Positions 34,586-42,558 of a stretch of DNA of 64,000 bases are shown here, one piece after another. A model generated the notes under the pieces. That model was given only the letters and a program-made list of their open reading frames with translations. It had not been told where the DNA came from and did not search any database. Within the stretch, counting starts at the first letter, position 1, and every line of letters starts with the position of its first letter. A program made the position numbers and the translations under genes. The stretch spans positions 101,296 through 165,295 of the forward strand of contig JAEWIF010000045.1 of assembly GCA_023387335.1 (NCBI GenBank), given 5' to 3'. The DNA comes from Pseudomonadota bacterium. GTDB lineage: Bacteria > Pseudomonadota > Gammaproteobacteria > Burkholderiales > Burkholderiaceae_C.

Positions 34586-34694
34586 GATCGCCTCCGTCCC
34601 GTTGGGCCGGCCATCTTAGGCGGGGAACAGGACAGTCGTCCAACGTTTTGCCGTTCTTTCCATGCGCGCACCGGTCGCGGCGCGGCCCGGTGCG

Positions 34695-35318
34695 TCAGCG
34701 CGGCTGTCGCGCGCGCCGGCGCCACCACAGGAGCGCCGCCGCGGCGATCGCCATCGCGGCCACCGCCGGCAGCAGCCAGCCCTGCCAGCTCTGCAATGAG
34801 GCGACGATGTCCTGCCAGCGCCCGCCCACGTAGCGCACCGCCCAGACCAGCAGCGGCAGCTCGACCGCCGCGGCGGCGCCGTCGAAGATGAACAGGTGCC
34901 GGTAGTGGATCCGCATCGAGCCCGCGGCGAACAGCATCGCCGTGCGCAGGCCCGGCATGAACCGCACCAGGAAGATGAAGCCCGGCCCCCAGCGCTGCAT
35001 GTGCCGCTCCATCGCATGCAGCCGCGCGGCGGGCAGCGCGCGGGCGGCGATGCGGTGCCGCAGCAGCCGGGCCCCGAAGCGGCGTCCCCAATGGAAGATC
35101 AGTGCGTCGGCGCACAGAACGCCGCACCAGGCCACCGCGACCAGCGGCACCGGCTCCATCACGCCGCGCAGCGTGAGCGCCGCGGCCACCAGGAGGAGGA
35201 TGTCCTCGTTCACCGGCAGCCCGAAGCCGCTGCCCAGCAGCAGGCCGAACAGCAGCAGGTAGGCCGGCCACCCCTGCAGCGCCTGCAGCATGCCCAGCAT
35301 CGATTCCATGAAGCTCAT
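34695..35318 (-). CDS. DedA family (SNARE-associated) membrane protein
   Basis: The 207-residue protein has about five hydrophobic segments and the DedA signature GFGLPVNEDILLLVAAALTLRG, then CADALIFHWGRRFGARLL and FIFLVRFMPGLRTAMLFAAGSMR, where the F-x-R-F-x-P-G-x-R motif is essential in the family. DedA proteins are linked to undecaprenyl-phosphate or phospholipid flipping and proton-motive-force maintenance. The start at MSFMESML is chosen for its position just before the first helix. It is divergent from a cardiolipin-synthase-like gene. Confidence 0.88.
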   Translation of the reverse strand: MSFMESMLGMLQALQGWPAYLLLFGLLLGSGFGLPVNEDILLLVAAALTLRGVMEPVPLVAVAWCGVLCADALIFHWGRRFGARLLRHRIAARALPAARLHAMERHMQRWGPGFIFLVRFMPGLRTAMLFAAGSMRIHYRHLFIFDGAAAAVELPLLVWAVRYVGGRWQDIVASLQSWQGWLLPAVAAMAIAAAALLWWRRRARQPR

Positions 35319-35406
35319 GGCGAACGCGAACCTGTGCTCGTCATCCGCGCCGATTCTGCGCGCTTGCCTTACAAGCCCAAAGGCTGGGCTTGGGTAGCGT
35401 GGCGGC

Positions 35407-36669
35407 ATGAGTTCCGGCTGGTGGATCGTCATCCTCGTCGCGGCGGTGGTCGTGCTGTCGCTCGTGCTCTGGTCCGCGCGCCGGCACCGCAGCCCGAAGC
35501 TGCAGCTGGAATGCGACGCGCCGATCGACAAGCTGCTGCCTTCCCTGGCGGGGCTGTCGCTGGGGACGCTGATCGAAGGCAACTCGATCGAGCTGCTGGG
35601 CAATGGGCACTACTTCGACGTCCTGGTCGACCGCATCGGGCAGGCGCGCAAGACCGTTCATTTCGAGACCTTCCTGTGGAAGCCGGGCGAACTCGGTCGC
35701 CGGGTGGCGAACGCGCTGGCCGAACGCGCGCGCGCCGGCCTGAAGGTGCGCGTGCTGCTGGACTACACGGGCAGCCGCCGCATCTCGCCCGACGAGCGCC
35801 GGCTGATGGAGCAGGCGGGCGTCCATTTCAAGTTCTTCCACAAGCGCTCGATCTACAACCTGGGCGTGCTGACCGACCGCGACCACCGCAAGATCGTGGT
35901 GCTGGACGGCGTCGAGGCCTTCGTCGGCGGCCACTGCATCACCGACGACTGGCTGGGCGACGCCGAGGACCATGTGCACTTCGCCGACCTGAGCCTGCAC
36001 CTGCGCGGGCCCATCGTGCACACCATCCAGTCGGTGTTCAGCGAGAACTGGGCGGGCGAGACCGGCGAGCTGTTCGTCGGCGAGGACGTGTTTCCCAGGC
36101 TGGAACCGGCGGGCGAAGTGACGATCCACGCGGCCTTCGTCAAGCCCGAGAACTCGGCGCCGGCCGTCAAGATCCTGCACCACGCCGTGCTGTGCATGGC
36201 GCGCGAGCGCATCTGGATCCAGAACCCCTATTTCCTGCCGGAGCCGGAGGCGATCGACGCGCTCGGCCACGCGGTCAAGCGCGGCGTGGACGTGCGCGTG
36301 CTCATGCCTTCCACCCATGGCACCGACAACCCGCTGGTGCAGCACGCGAGCCACCGCAACTTCGAGAAGCTGCTGCGCGTCGGCGTCCGGCTGTTCGAGT
36401 ACCCGCACACCCTGCTGCACCAGAAAGCCCTGACGGTGGACGGCAAGTGGTGCGCGGTCGGCTCGACGAACTTCGACGACCGCTCCTTCGATACCAACGA
36501 CGAGATCACGCTGGGCCTGCTGGATGCGAAGCTCGCCCATGAGCTGGACGCGATCTTCGAGCGCTACGTCGCGCGGGCCCAGGAGGTGCGGCTGGAAACC
36601 TGGGCGCGGCGCAGCGTCCACCACAAGCTGCTGGACAACGCGGTGTACCTGGTCAACGAGGTGCTTTGA
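35407..36669 (+). CDS. Cardiolipin synthase / phospholipase D-like protein
   Basis: The 420-residue protein has an N-terminal membrane helix (WWIVILVAAVVVLSLVLW) and two HKD motifs: DHRKIVVLDGVEAFVGG (about residue 158) and LLHQKALTVDGKWCAVGSTNFDDRS (about 338; read as two adjoining parts). Both catalytic His and Lys pairs are intact. This is the ClsB-like layout, which joins two phospholipids to cardiolipin at the inner membrane. The 3' end overlaps a convergent MFS gene by 17 nt. Other lipid genes (DedA, phosphatidyltransferase) occur in the window but not in an operon with it. Confidence 0.9.
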   Translation: MSSGWWIVILVAAVVVLSLVLWSARRHRSPKLQLECDAPIDKLLPSLAGLSLGTLIEGNSIELLGNGHYFDVLVDRIGQARKTVHFETFLWKPGELGRRVANALAERARAGLKVRVLLDYTGSRRISPDERRLMEQAGVHFKFFHKRSIYNLGVLTDRDHRKIVVLDGVEAFVGGHCITDDWLGDAEDHVHFADLSLHLRGPIVHTIQSVFSENWAGETGELFVGEDVFPRLEPAGEVTIHAAFVKPENSAPAVKILHHAVLCMARERIWIQNPYFLPEPEAIDALGHAVKRGVDVRVLMPSTHGTDNPLVQHASHRNFEKLLRVGVRLFEYPHTLLHQKALTVDGKWCAVGSTNFDDRSFDTNDEITLGLLDAKLAHELDAIFERYVARAQEVRLETWARRSVHHKLLDNAVYLVNEVL

Positions 36670-37870
36670 GCAGCGGCCGCATCATCCACAGCCCCGCCAG
36701 CGGCCCCAGCGCCAGCCAGGGCAGCACCCGGGCCAGCGGCCAGGCATGCGAGGCGGCGACGAACAGCTCGATGCTCACCACCGAGATCGCGAAGCCGATG
36801 CAGTTGGTGAAGGTGAGCACGCTGCCCACCACGGCGGGCGGCGCGTTCTGGCCGGTGAGCGCCGAGAACTGGGGCGAGTCGCCCGAGACGGTGGCGCCCC
36901 ACAGCAGCAGCCAGGCGACGAACAGCGGCAGCGGCGCCGCCAGCATCAGCGGCGCGAGCAGGCAGCACAGCGCGCTGGTGGCGAGCTGGGCCTGCGCGAC
37001 CCAGGCGCTGCCGAACCGCCGCACCGCCACCCCGCCGGCGACGCAGCCGACGAAGCCGGCGCCGATCGCGCAGAACGACAGCGCGCTCACCGCGCCGGTG
37101 CCCGCGAAGCGCGTGGCCACGATGGCGGGGACCAGAACGATCATGGCGTACAGCTCCCACATGTGGCCGAAGTAGCCGAACACCGAGGCGCGCAGGCGCC
37201 GGTCGCTCCAGATCGAGCCCAGCGCGCGCGGCGTGATGCGCGTGCCGGGCGCGAGCGGCCGGTCGGGCACCAGCCACGCGGTGGCGATGCCGCCGGCCGC
37301 CGCGAGCGCGGAGACCGCCAGCACCACCGACTGCCACGGCACCTGGCCCTCCGCGCCCAGCGAAGCCAGCGCGCGCAAGCCATGCGGCAGCGCCGTGCCC
37401 AGCACCAGCGCGCCCACCAGCACGCCCAGCACCGCGCCCAGTCGCTGGCGGAACCAGGCCGCCGAGATCTTCATGCCGACCGGGTAGATGCCCGCCAGCA
37501 GGAAGCCCACGACGAAACGCAGCGCGACCAGCAGCGGCAGGTTGCCGTCGGCCAGCAGCATGGCCGCGTTGACCGCGGCGCCCAGCAGCGAGCAGCCCAT
37601 GAACACGCGCGTGGGCGGCAGGCGATCGGCCAGCATCGCCAGCGCGAACACCAGCGTGCCGGCGACGAAACCGAGCTGCACCGCCGACGTCAGCGTGCCC
37701 ACGGCCGCGGCCGGCAGTCCCCACGCGTGCTGGAGATCGGGCATGACCGCGTTGACCGCGAACCACAGAGAGGTGCCCGCGAACTGCGAGAGCACGATCA
37801 CCGGCAGGATGCGGCGCGGCGGCTGCGCCTCGGCAGCCTGCGCGTGGAGAGGAGTCGAGGCCGTGGCCAT
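36653..37870 (-). CDS. MFS transporter
   Basis: The 405-residue protein has about twelve membrane helices and the MFS loop VFALAMLADRLPPTRVF. The second half begins near residue 215 (ASVFGYFGHMWELYAMIVLVPAIVA). I see the NarK/cyanate-like layout FAGTSLWFAVNAVMPDLQ near the start, but no residue set that names the substrate. The ATG directly abuts the stop of the histidine-phosphatase gene, so both are one transcript. Confidence 0.85.
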   Translation of the reverse strand: MATASTPLHAQAAEAQPPRRILPVIVLSQFAGTSLWFAVNAVMPDLQHAWGLPAAAVGTLTSAVQLGFVAGTLVFALAMLADRLPPTRVFMGCSLLGAAVNAAMLLADGNLPLLVALRFVVGFLLAGIYPVGMKISAAWFRQRLGAVLGVLVGALVLGTALPHGLRALASLGAEGQVPWQSVVLAVSALAAAGGIATAWLVPDRPLAPGTRITPRALGSIWSDRRLRASVFGYFGHMWELYAMIVLVPAIVATRFAGTGAVSALSFCAIGAGFVGCVAGGVAVRRFGSAWVAQAQLATSALCCLLAPLMLAAPLPLFVAWLLLWGATVSGDSPQFSALTGQNAPPAVVGSVLTFTNCIGFAISVVSIELFVAASHAWPLARVLPWLALGPLAGLWMMRPLLKAPR

Positions 37871-38443
37871 TCAGGGCTGGAGGTTGGCCAGCACGCGCAG
37901 CGGGCCCTGGTCGGCCGGCTGCACCACCACGCCTTCGGCCGAGGTCGCGCCGTGGCCGGTCAGCGCGGTGATGTTGACCTGGTGCGTCACCACCACCAGC
38001 ACGCCCGGGCCTTTCCACTCGCGCAGCACGCGACGCGCGCGCTCGGTCTGCTCCTCGCGCTGCGGGGCGGCCTGGCCGAAGAAGGAGTTGAACGCCGGTT
38101 CGACGCGCACGCCGTCGCCGAAGGCCAGCCGCGCCGTCTCGCGCGTGCGGCACCACTGCGAGGACAGCACCGCGCCGACGTTCACGCCGCGCCGGCGGAA
38201 CTGCTCGCCCAGGCGGCGTGCTTCCGCCCGCCCCTGCTCGTCCAGGTTGCGCTGGGTGGCGCAGTCGTCCAGCCGGAAGTTCGGCGGATCGCCGACCCCG
38301 GGCGCGGTGGCGTGCCGGAACAGCACCACGGCGCCGGGCCGCGCCAGCTCGGTCCAGGCGTCCGCCGCGACGGCGAATCCGCTCGCCAGCGCCAGGCAGG
38401 CGGCGGACAGGAGGCGGACGGACAAGCACATGGCCCGCACCAT
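37871..38443 (-). CDS. Secreted histidine phosphatase family protein
   Basis: The 190-residue product has a signal peptide (VRLLSAACLALASGFAVAAD). The phosphatase core shows VVLFRHATAPGVGDPP with the catalytic Arg-His, SSQWCRTRETARLAFG, and VVVTHQVNITALTG with the second His. It should act in the periplasm on a small phosphorylated compound that is not identifiable. Starts at 38443 and 38431 are both possible, and both keep the signal. It is the first gene of a two-gene unit with an MFS carrier, and is divergent from mipA. Confidence 0.85.
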   Translation of the reverse strand: MVRAMCLSVRLLSAACLALASGFAVAADAWTELARPGAVVLFRHATAPGVGDPPNFRLDDCATQRNLDEQGRAEARRLGEQFRRRGVNVGAVLSSQWCRTRETARLAFGDGVRVEPAFNSFFGQAAPQREEQTERARRVLREWKGPGVLVVVTHQVNITALTGHGATSAEGVVVQPADQGPLRVLANLQP

Positions 38444-38530
38444 AACAAGGCCGACCGGCCTGTGTCGATTCCCCCGGCGGGCGCGTTTTTGCGCTAGAAC
38501 CGTCGGCTTCTCAACGAGAACCCAGCCCCC

Positions 38531-39376
38531 ATGAACCAGAAGAACCTCGCGCGTCCCCTGTTCCTGTCCGCCGCCGCCCTCGCCTGCCTCGCCGGCAGCG
38601 GCGCTGCCCAAGCGCAGGACTCCGCCGGGCGGCCGCTCTGGGAGATCGGCGGCGTGGCCCTGGGCGTCTCGCAGCAGGCCTACCCCGGCTCCGACCAGCG
38701 GGTGCGGCGCGGGATCGCCCTGCCCTACCTCATCTATCGCGGGCGCTACCTGCGCGCGGACAGCGACGGCGTGGGCGTGCGGCCGGTGAAGACGCCGACC
38801 TACGAGTTCGACATCAGCGCGGCCGGCGCCTTCGGCTCCGACGCCAATCGCGATCCGGCCCGCCGCGGTATGCCCAACCTGGGCACGCTGGTCGAGTTCG
38901 GCCCGCGCCTCAAGTGGCACCTGGGCGGATCGCCCGAGGGCGGCCGCTGGCGGCTGGACCTGCCGCTACGCGGCGTGTTCGACCTGAGCGACAGCCTGAA
39001 CTACAAGGGCGCGGTGTTCCAGCCGGGCATCGTCTGGTCCAAGCGGGTCGCGCCGGGCTGGAACGTCTCGACCAGCCTCAGCCTGCTGGTGGCCGACGAG
39101 CGGCTCGCGGACACCTTCTACGAGGTGGAGCCGCGATTCGCCGCGGCCACCCGGCCGGCCTACGACGCCAAGGCCGGCCTGCTGGCCACGCGCCTGGGCG
39201 CGTCCGTGTCGCACGACCTCACCCGCGACTGGACGGTGTTCGGCTTCGCGCGGCTGGATTCGGTGGCCGGGGCGACCAACCGCGACAGCCCGCTGGTGCG
39301 CCAGACCACCGGCGGCACCGTCGGCATCGGCGTGTCCTGGACCTGGCTGCGCTCCAGCCAGCCGGCGTCGGACTGA
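38531..39376 (+). CDS. MipA/OmpV family outer-membrane protein
   Basis: The 281-residue protein starts with a signal peptide (LFLSAAALACLAGSGAAQAQ). The typical MipA opening follows: WEIGGVALGVSQQAYPGSDQ, then PYLIYRGRYLRADSDGVG and a series of amphipathic strands ending in VGIGVSWTWL. Such proteins form small outer-membrane barrels; MipA itself is a scaffold for murein enzymes. A role near the PBP and transglycosylase of this window is possible but not implied by operon structure. It is divergent from the histidine phosphatase. Confidence 0.87.
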   Translation: MNQKNLARPLFLSAAALACLAGSGAAQAQDSAGRPLWEIGGVALGVSQQAYPGSDQRVRRGIALPYLIYRGRYLRADSDGVGVRPVKTPTYEFDISAAGAFGSDANRDPARRGMPNLGTLVEFGPRLKWHLGGSPEGGRWRLDLPLRGVFDLSDSLNYKGAVFQPGIVWSKRVAPGWNVSTSLSLLVADERLADTFYEVEPRFAAATRPAYDAKAGLLATRLGASVSHDLTRDWTVFGFARLDSVAGATNRDSPLVRQTTGGTVGIGVSWTWLRSSQPASD

Positions 39377-39493
39377 ACCGCGCCGTTACGGCTGAGTTAC
39401 CGCTGTTGCATGACCTTCGTTGAAAACCACCGCTCCGTCGGCGAAGCTGAGCCATTCACGAGAAAAAGTTGGCAGATGACGGGGGAAGAGGTC

Positions 39494-39709
39494 ATGAAGA
39501 AGAAGCGCAGCGGCGCACCACCACCCACGGCGAGCGAACCCACTCCACCGCGCCCCAGCGGCCTGGTGCGCCGGCTGATGGACGGCCTTCGCCGCCGCCA
39601 GCAGGCCACCGAGCTGCCGCCCGCCGGCCAGCGCAGCGGCGAAGGTTCGGAGAGCCTCGCGCCGTATCTCGAGCAAGGCCGCAGCAGCCGCCCCGCCCCG
39701 CTGGAGTGA
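39494..39709 (+). CDS. Small basic hypothetical protein, 71 aa
   Basis: The frame starting MKKKRSGAPPPTASEPTPPR is preceded by AAGAGG with ideal spacing. It is rich in Pro, Arg and Ser, with one possible helix (GLVRRLMDGLRRRQQATELP). An upstream ATG at 39410 would add 28 residues but has a poorer ribosome-binding site. No family is recognised, and low complexity makes chance coding possible in this GC-rich genome. It lies between mipA and an SRPBCC gene. Confidence 0.45.
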   Translation: MKKKRSGAPPPTASEPTPPRPSGLVRRLMDGLRRRQQATELPPAGQRSGEGSESLAPYLEQGRSSRPAPLE

Positions 39710-39890
39710 GGCTCGGCCGGTCCGGCCGATTGCGAATCCCCTTGTAATTTCATCGACGCCGGTCCCCCTGCCCGGCTCGGGGTGGCGCGACACGGCCGGG
39801 TTCGGGTTTTCATCCTGTTGCGACGGCTGTGCCGGCCGCTTGCCAGCATCCTCGTTTTTCGTCTTTGACCAACAACGAGGATCCAGACCC

Positions 39891-40574
39891 ATGCAAGCCA
39901 ATCTCCCCCGTATCGCCGCCTACCTCGCCGGCGGGCTGCTCCTTTCCAGCCTGCTGCGCCGCCGCTCGCGAGAAGTCGTGGTGTACGACGCCGACCCCAT
40001 CGACTTCGACGATGAAGTGCGACAACTGCCCTGGGCGACCATCACGATGGCCGCGGTGGGGTTCGTGGCGGGCGGAGCGTTCCTCGCCAACGAGCTGCGA
40101 GCGCGGCGGGGCGGCTACAGCTCGTCGACCGTCGAGGAATCGATCGACATCAACGTGCCGGTGAGCACGGCCTACAACCAGTGGACCCAGTTCGAGGAGT
40201 TCCCGCGCTTCATGTCCAGCGTGGAACAGGTGAGGCAGGTCGACGACACGCACCTGCACTGGCGCGCCACCGTGGGGGGCCGGACCAAGGAATGGGACTC
40301 CGAGATCACGGAGCAGGTGCCCGACCAGCGCATCGCCTGGCGCAGCACGGACGGGCCGGCCAACTCGGGCGTGGTCACGTTCCACCGCCTGGGCGAGAAC
40401 CGCACCCGCGTGATGCTGCAGATGGACTACCAGCCGGAAGGCGCGGCCGAGAGGGCCGCCGACACCGTCGGCGCGGTCAAGCTCACCGCCAAGGGCAACC
40501 TCAAGCGCTTCAAGAACCTGCTGGAGACTCGCGGCCAGGAGAGCGGCGCCTGGCGCGGCACCGTCACCCATTGA
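39891..40574 (+). CDS. SRPBCC (cyclase/dehydrase, START-like) membrane-associated protein
   Basis: The 227-residue protein has two short hydrophobic stretches at the start (RIAAYLAGGLLLSSLL and ATITMAAVGFVAGGAFLA), then an SRPBCC lipid/ligand-binding domain from about residue 85. That domain runs SIDINVPVSTAYNQWTQFEEFPRFM, HWRATVGGRTKEWDSEITEQ, RIAWRSTDGPANSGVVTFHR. The family often occurs in stress or membrane-lipid contexts, but the ligand is unknown. The chosen ATG follows an upstream frame lacking a good ribosome-binding site. Confidence 0.83.
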   Translation: MQANLPRIAAYLAGGLLLSSLLRRRSREVVVYDADPIDFDDEVRQLPWATITMAAVGFVAGGAFLANELRARRGGYSSSTVEESIDINVPVSTAYNQWTQFEEFPRFMSSVEQVRQVDDTHLHWRATVGGRTKEWDSEITEQVPDQRIAWRSTDGPANSGVVTFHRLGENRTRVMLQMDYQPEGAAERAADTVGAVKLTAKGNLKRFKNLLETRGQESGAWRGTVTH

Positions 40575-40586
40575 AGCGGCCCGGGT

Positions 40587-40967
40587 TCAGCGACGGGCCG
40601 TCGCGGCCAGCAGCTGCCGGCGCGTGAGGTCGCGGAACAGTTCCAGCCCGAGCGGCTTGGTCCAGTGCTCGTCGAAGCCGGCGTCCGCGCCGGAGAGCCG
40701 GTCTTCGACCGTGCCCCAGGTGGTGAGGGCCACCACCCGCACGCCCCTGCCGCCGGGCAGCGCGCGGATCCGGCGGCACACCTCGTAGCCGTCGAGCACC
40801 GGCAGGCCGATGTCCAGCACGGCCACGTCGGGCAGGCGGGCCTGCGCCAGGCGCACGGCGTCGCCGCCGTCGAAGGCGAGGCGCACTTCGACGTCCAGCG
40901 GCTCCAGTCCCATCACCAGCGACTCGGCCAGGTCGCGGTGGTCTTCCGCGATGAGCACCGATCTCAT
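40587..40967 (-). CDS. Single-domain response regulator (stand-alone receiver)
   Basis: The 126-residue protein is a receiver domain only: SVLIAEDHRDLAESL with the acidic pair, phospho-acceptor Asp in VAVLDIGLPVLDGYE, Thr in VVALTTWGT and Lys in HWTKPLGLEL. There is no output domain, so it may relay phosphate in a phosphorelay or bind a target protein. It most resembles receivers found at the C-terminus of hybrid kinases, such as the one at 53-57 kb. GGGAGGA upstream supports the ATG at 40965-40967. No kinase gene is adjacent. Confidence 0.85.
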   Translation of the reverse strand: MRSVLIAEDHRDLAESLVMGLEPLDVEVRLAFDGGDAVRLAQARLPDVAVLDIGLPVLDGYEVCRRIRALPGGRGVRVVALTTWGTVEDRLSGADAGFDEHWTKPLGLELFRDLTRRQLLAATARR

Positions 40968-41089
40968 TCCCAACGTCCTCCCGGAGGACGGGGATGATCC
41001 CGGAAACCGGGGCCGGCGTGGAGCTCTGCCGTGGTAAGAAATTTGCCTAGAAAGGCGCCAGGCCGACAATTCGGCCGGCCTCCGGTCGA

Positions 41090-41108
41090 GTATCCGAACG
41101 GATACACT
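41090..41108 (+). promoter_or_regulatory. Candidate operator/promoter of the toxin–antitoxin operon
   Basis: GTATCCG (41090-41096) and CGGATAC (41099-41105) form a perfect 7-bp inverted repeat with a 2-nt spacer. It overlaps TACACT (41103-41108), a plausible -10 box. The toxin ATG follows at 41117 with no Shine-Dalgarno sequence. This is where the antitoxin of such modules normally binds to repress its own operon. Confidence 0.5.
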
Positions 41109-41116
41109 AGACCCGA

Positions 41117-41443
41117 ATGAACACCATCCAGCGAACCGCCGTCTTCGCCGAATGGCTGGATGCGCTGGCGGACCGAAAGGGAAAGGCCCGGATCGTCGCC
41201 CGCATCGAAGCCGCGAAGGTCGGAAACTTCGGCGACTGCGAGCCGGTGGGCGACGGCCTCAGCGAGATGCGCATCGACTTCGGCCCTGGCTACCGGGTCT
41301 ATTTCATGCGCTTGGGAACCGTCGTGTACCTGCTCCTCTGCGGAGGCGACAAGTCCACCCGGAAGGCCGACATCGCCGCAGCACGCCGGATGGCCCGGCA
41401 GGTGAAGGAAGCCGCCAAGGCGCTGCTCGCGAAGAAAGGATGA
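41117..41443 (+). CDS. Type II toxin, RelE/ParE (HigB-like, Gp49) family
   Basis: The 108-residue protein has the pattern of the phage-derived Gp49-like/HigB toxins: FAEWLDALADRKGKARIVARI, then VGDGLSEMRIDFGPGYRVYFMRLGTVVYLLLCGGDKSTRKADI (residues 41-83), and a basic C-terminal helix. These toxins are usually ribosome-dependent mRNA endonucleases that stop translation. No Shine-Dalgarno lies upstream and a -10-like box ends 8 nt before the ATG, so the message may be leaderless. The toxin precedes its antitoxin, the HigBA order. Confidence 0.9.
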   Translation: MNTIQRTAVFAEWLDALADRKGKARIVARIEAAKVGNFGDCEPVGDGLSEMRIDFGPGYRVYFMRLGTVVYLLLCGGDKSTRKADIAAARRMARQVKEAAKALLAKKG

Positions 41444-41445
41444 AC

Positions 41446-41877
41446 ATGAGCAAGGCAAATCCCCTGGGCATCGCCCCGTTCGACGCAGCGGAATACCTGG
41501 GCGACGAGGAGAGCATCGCGGAGTTTCTCAATGCTTCCGTCGAGATGAACGACCCGGCCGTGCTGCTCAACGCGGTGAGCGCCGTCGCGCGCGCCAGGAG
41601 CATGAGCCAACTCGCGCAGGACTCCGGGCTGGGACGCGAGAGTCTGTACAAGGCGTTGAAGCCCGGTGCGCAGCCCCGGTATGAAACCGTCATGAAGGTG
41701 CTGGGCGCGCTGGGCGTCGAGATGGTGTTCCGGGCACCGAAGAAAACGCCGACGAAGAAGGCCGGCGCCAAGGCACCTGCCCGCACCCGGGCGGAAGTCC
41801 CCGCCCCCGCCAACGGAGAACCGCGCGAGCGCCCGACCCGACCGCGCAAGAGCGCTCCCGCTTCCCGCGAACGCTAG
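41446..41877 (+). CDS. Type II antitoxin, HTH 'addiction module antidote' family
   Basis: The 143-residue protein has the antidote pattern IAPFDAAEYLGDEESIAEFLN, then an HTH (RARSMSQLAQDSGLGRESLYKAL) and TVMKVLGALGVEMVF. It should bind the toxin and repress the operon. The start is the ATG at 41446, with AAAGGA five bases upstream; an ATG at 41440 overlapping the toxin stop as ATGA is nearly as good. The last 50 residues form a long Lys/Pro/Ala/Arg-rich tail (KKTPTKKAGAKAPARTRAEV and on) absent from typical members of about 100 residues. It converges with the TetR gene with no gap. Confidence 0.88.
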   Translation: MSKANPLGIAPFDAAEYLGDEESIAEFLNASVEMNDPAVLLNAVSAVARARSMSQLAQDSGLGRESLYKALKPGAQPRYETVMKVLGALGVEMVFRAPKKTPTKKAGAKAPARTRAEVPAPANGEPRERPTRPRKSAPASRER

Positions 41878-42558
41878 TCAGGCCAGCGCCGGCCGCAGCC
41901 GCGCCCGGCCCTTGGGCGTGCACATCCCCGAGGTCAGCAGCTCGATGCACTGGCGGGCGATCTCCTCCGGCGCCAGCGGGCCTCCGGGGCGGTACCAGCG
42001 GCCGATCCAGCTGAGGGCGCCGGCCAGGGTGAAGGCGGCGATCTTGGGGTCGCAGGGGCGGATCGAGCCTTCCTCGATGCCGCGGCGCACCAGCTCGCGG
42101 AAATGCGTGTCCAGCTTGGACTTGAAGTTGCGCAGCGCGCGCTGGCTCTCCGGCGGCAGCGGGTCCTCGCCGACCCGGATCACGCACATGCCGAAGTCGG
42201 CGGTGACGATCTCCACGTAGCTGCGCATCGCCGCCGCCAGCTGGTCGACCGCGCGGCCGCCGCGATCGCGCTCGGCCTCGATCGCGTCCTGCAGCATCTG
42301 CAGCCCGATGCTCACGCACTCGAACAGGATCTCGTCCTTGTTCTTCACGTAGTAGTACAGCGTCGGCTTGGTGATGTGCAGCCGCTCGGCCACCTCGTCG
42401 AGCGAGGTCGCGTGGAAGCCCTTCTCGTTGAACATGCGCGCGGCCGTGAGCAGCACCGCCTCGCGCTTGGTGGCGCGCAGGCGGTCGCGCTCGGACCCGG
42501 CCACCCACGGCGAGGCGACCTCGGCATCAGCGATAGAGCGCTTCGATCTCGTCGGCAT
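41878..42558 (-). CDS. TetR family transcriptional regulator
   Basis: The 226-residue repressor has an N-terminal TetR HTH (REAVLLTAARMFNEKGFHATSLDEVAERLHITKPTLYYYVKNKDEILFE, residues 32-79) and a helical ligand-binding domain. The start lies 32 nt inside the end of the acyl-CoA ligase gene, so it is the last gene of the Liv/ligase operon and probably senses an acyl-CoA derived from that pathway, as FadR- and PaaR-type TetR proteins do. That ligand is an inference. The stop abuts the convergent antitoxin gene. Confidence 0.9.
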   Translation of the reverse strand: MPTRSKRSIADAEVASPWVAGSERDRLRATKREAVLLTAARMFNEKGFHATSLDEVAERLHITKPTLYYYVKNKDEILFECVSIGLQMLQDAIEAERDRGGRAVDQLAAAMRSYVEIVTADFGMCVIRVGEDPLPPESQRALRNFKSKLDTHFRELVRRGIEEGSIRPCDPKIAAFTLAGALSWIGRWYRPGGPLAPEEIARQCIELLTSGMCTPKGRARLRPALA

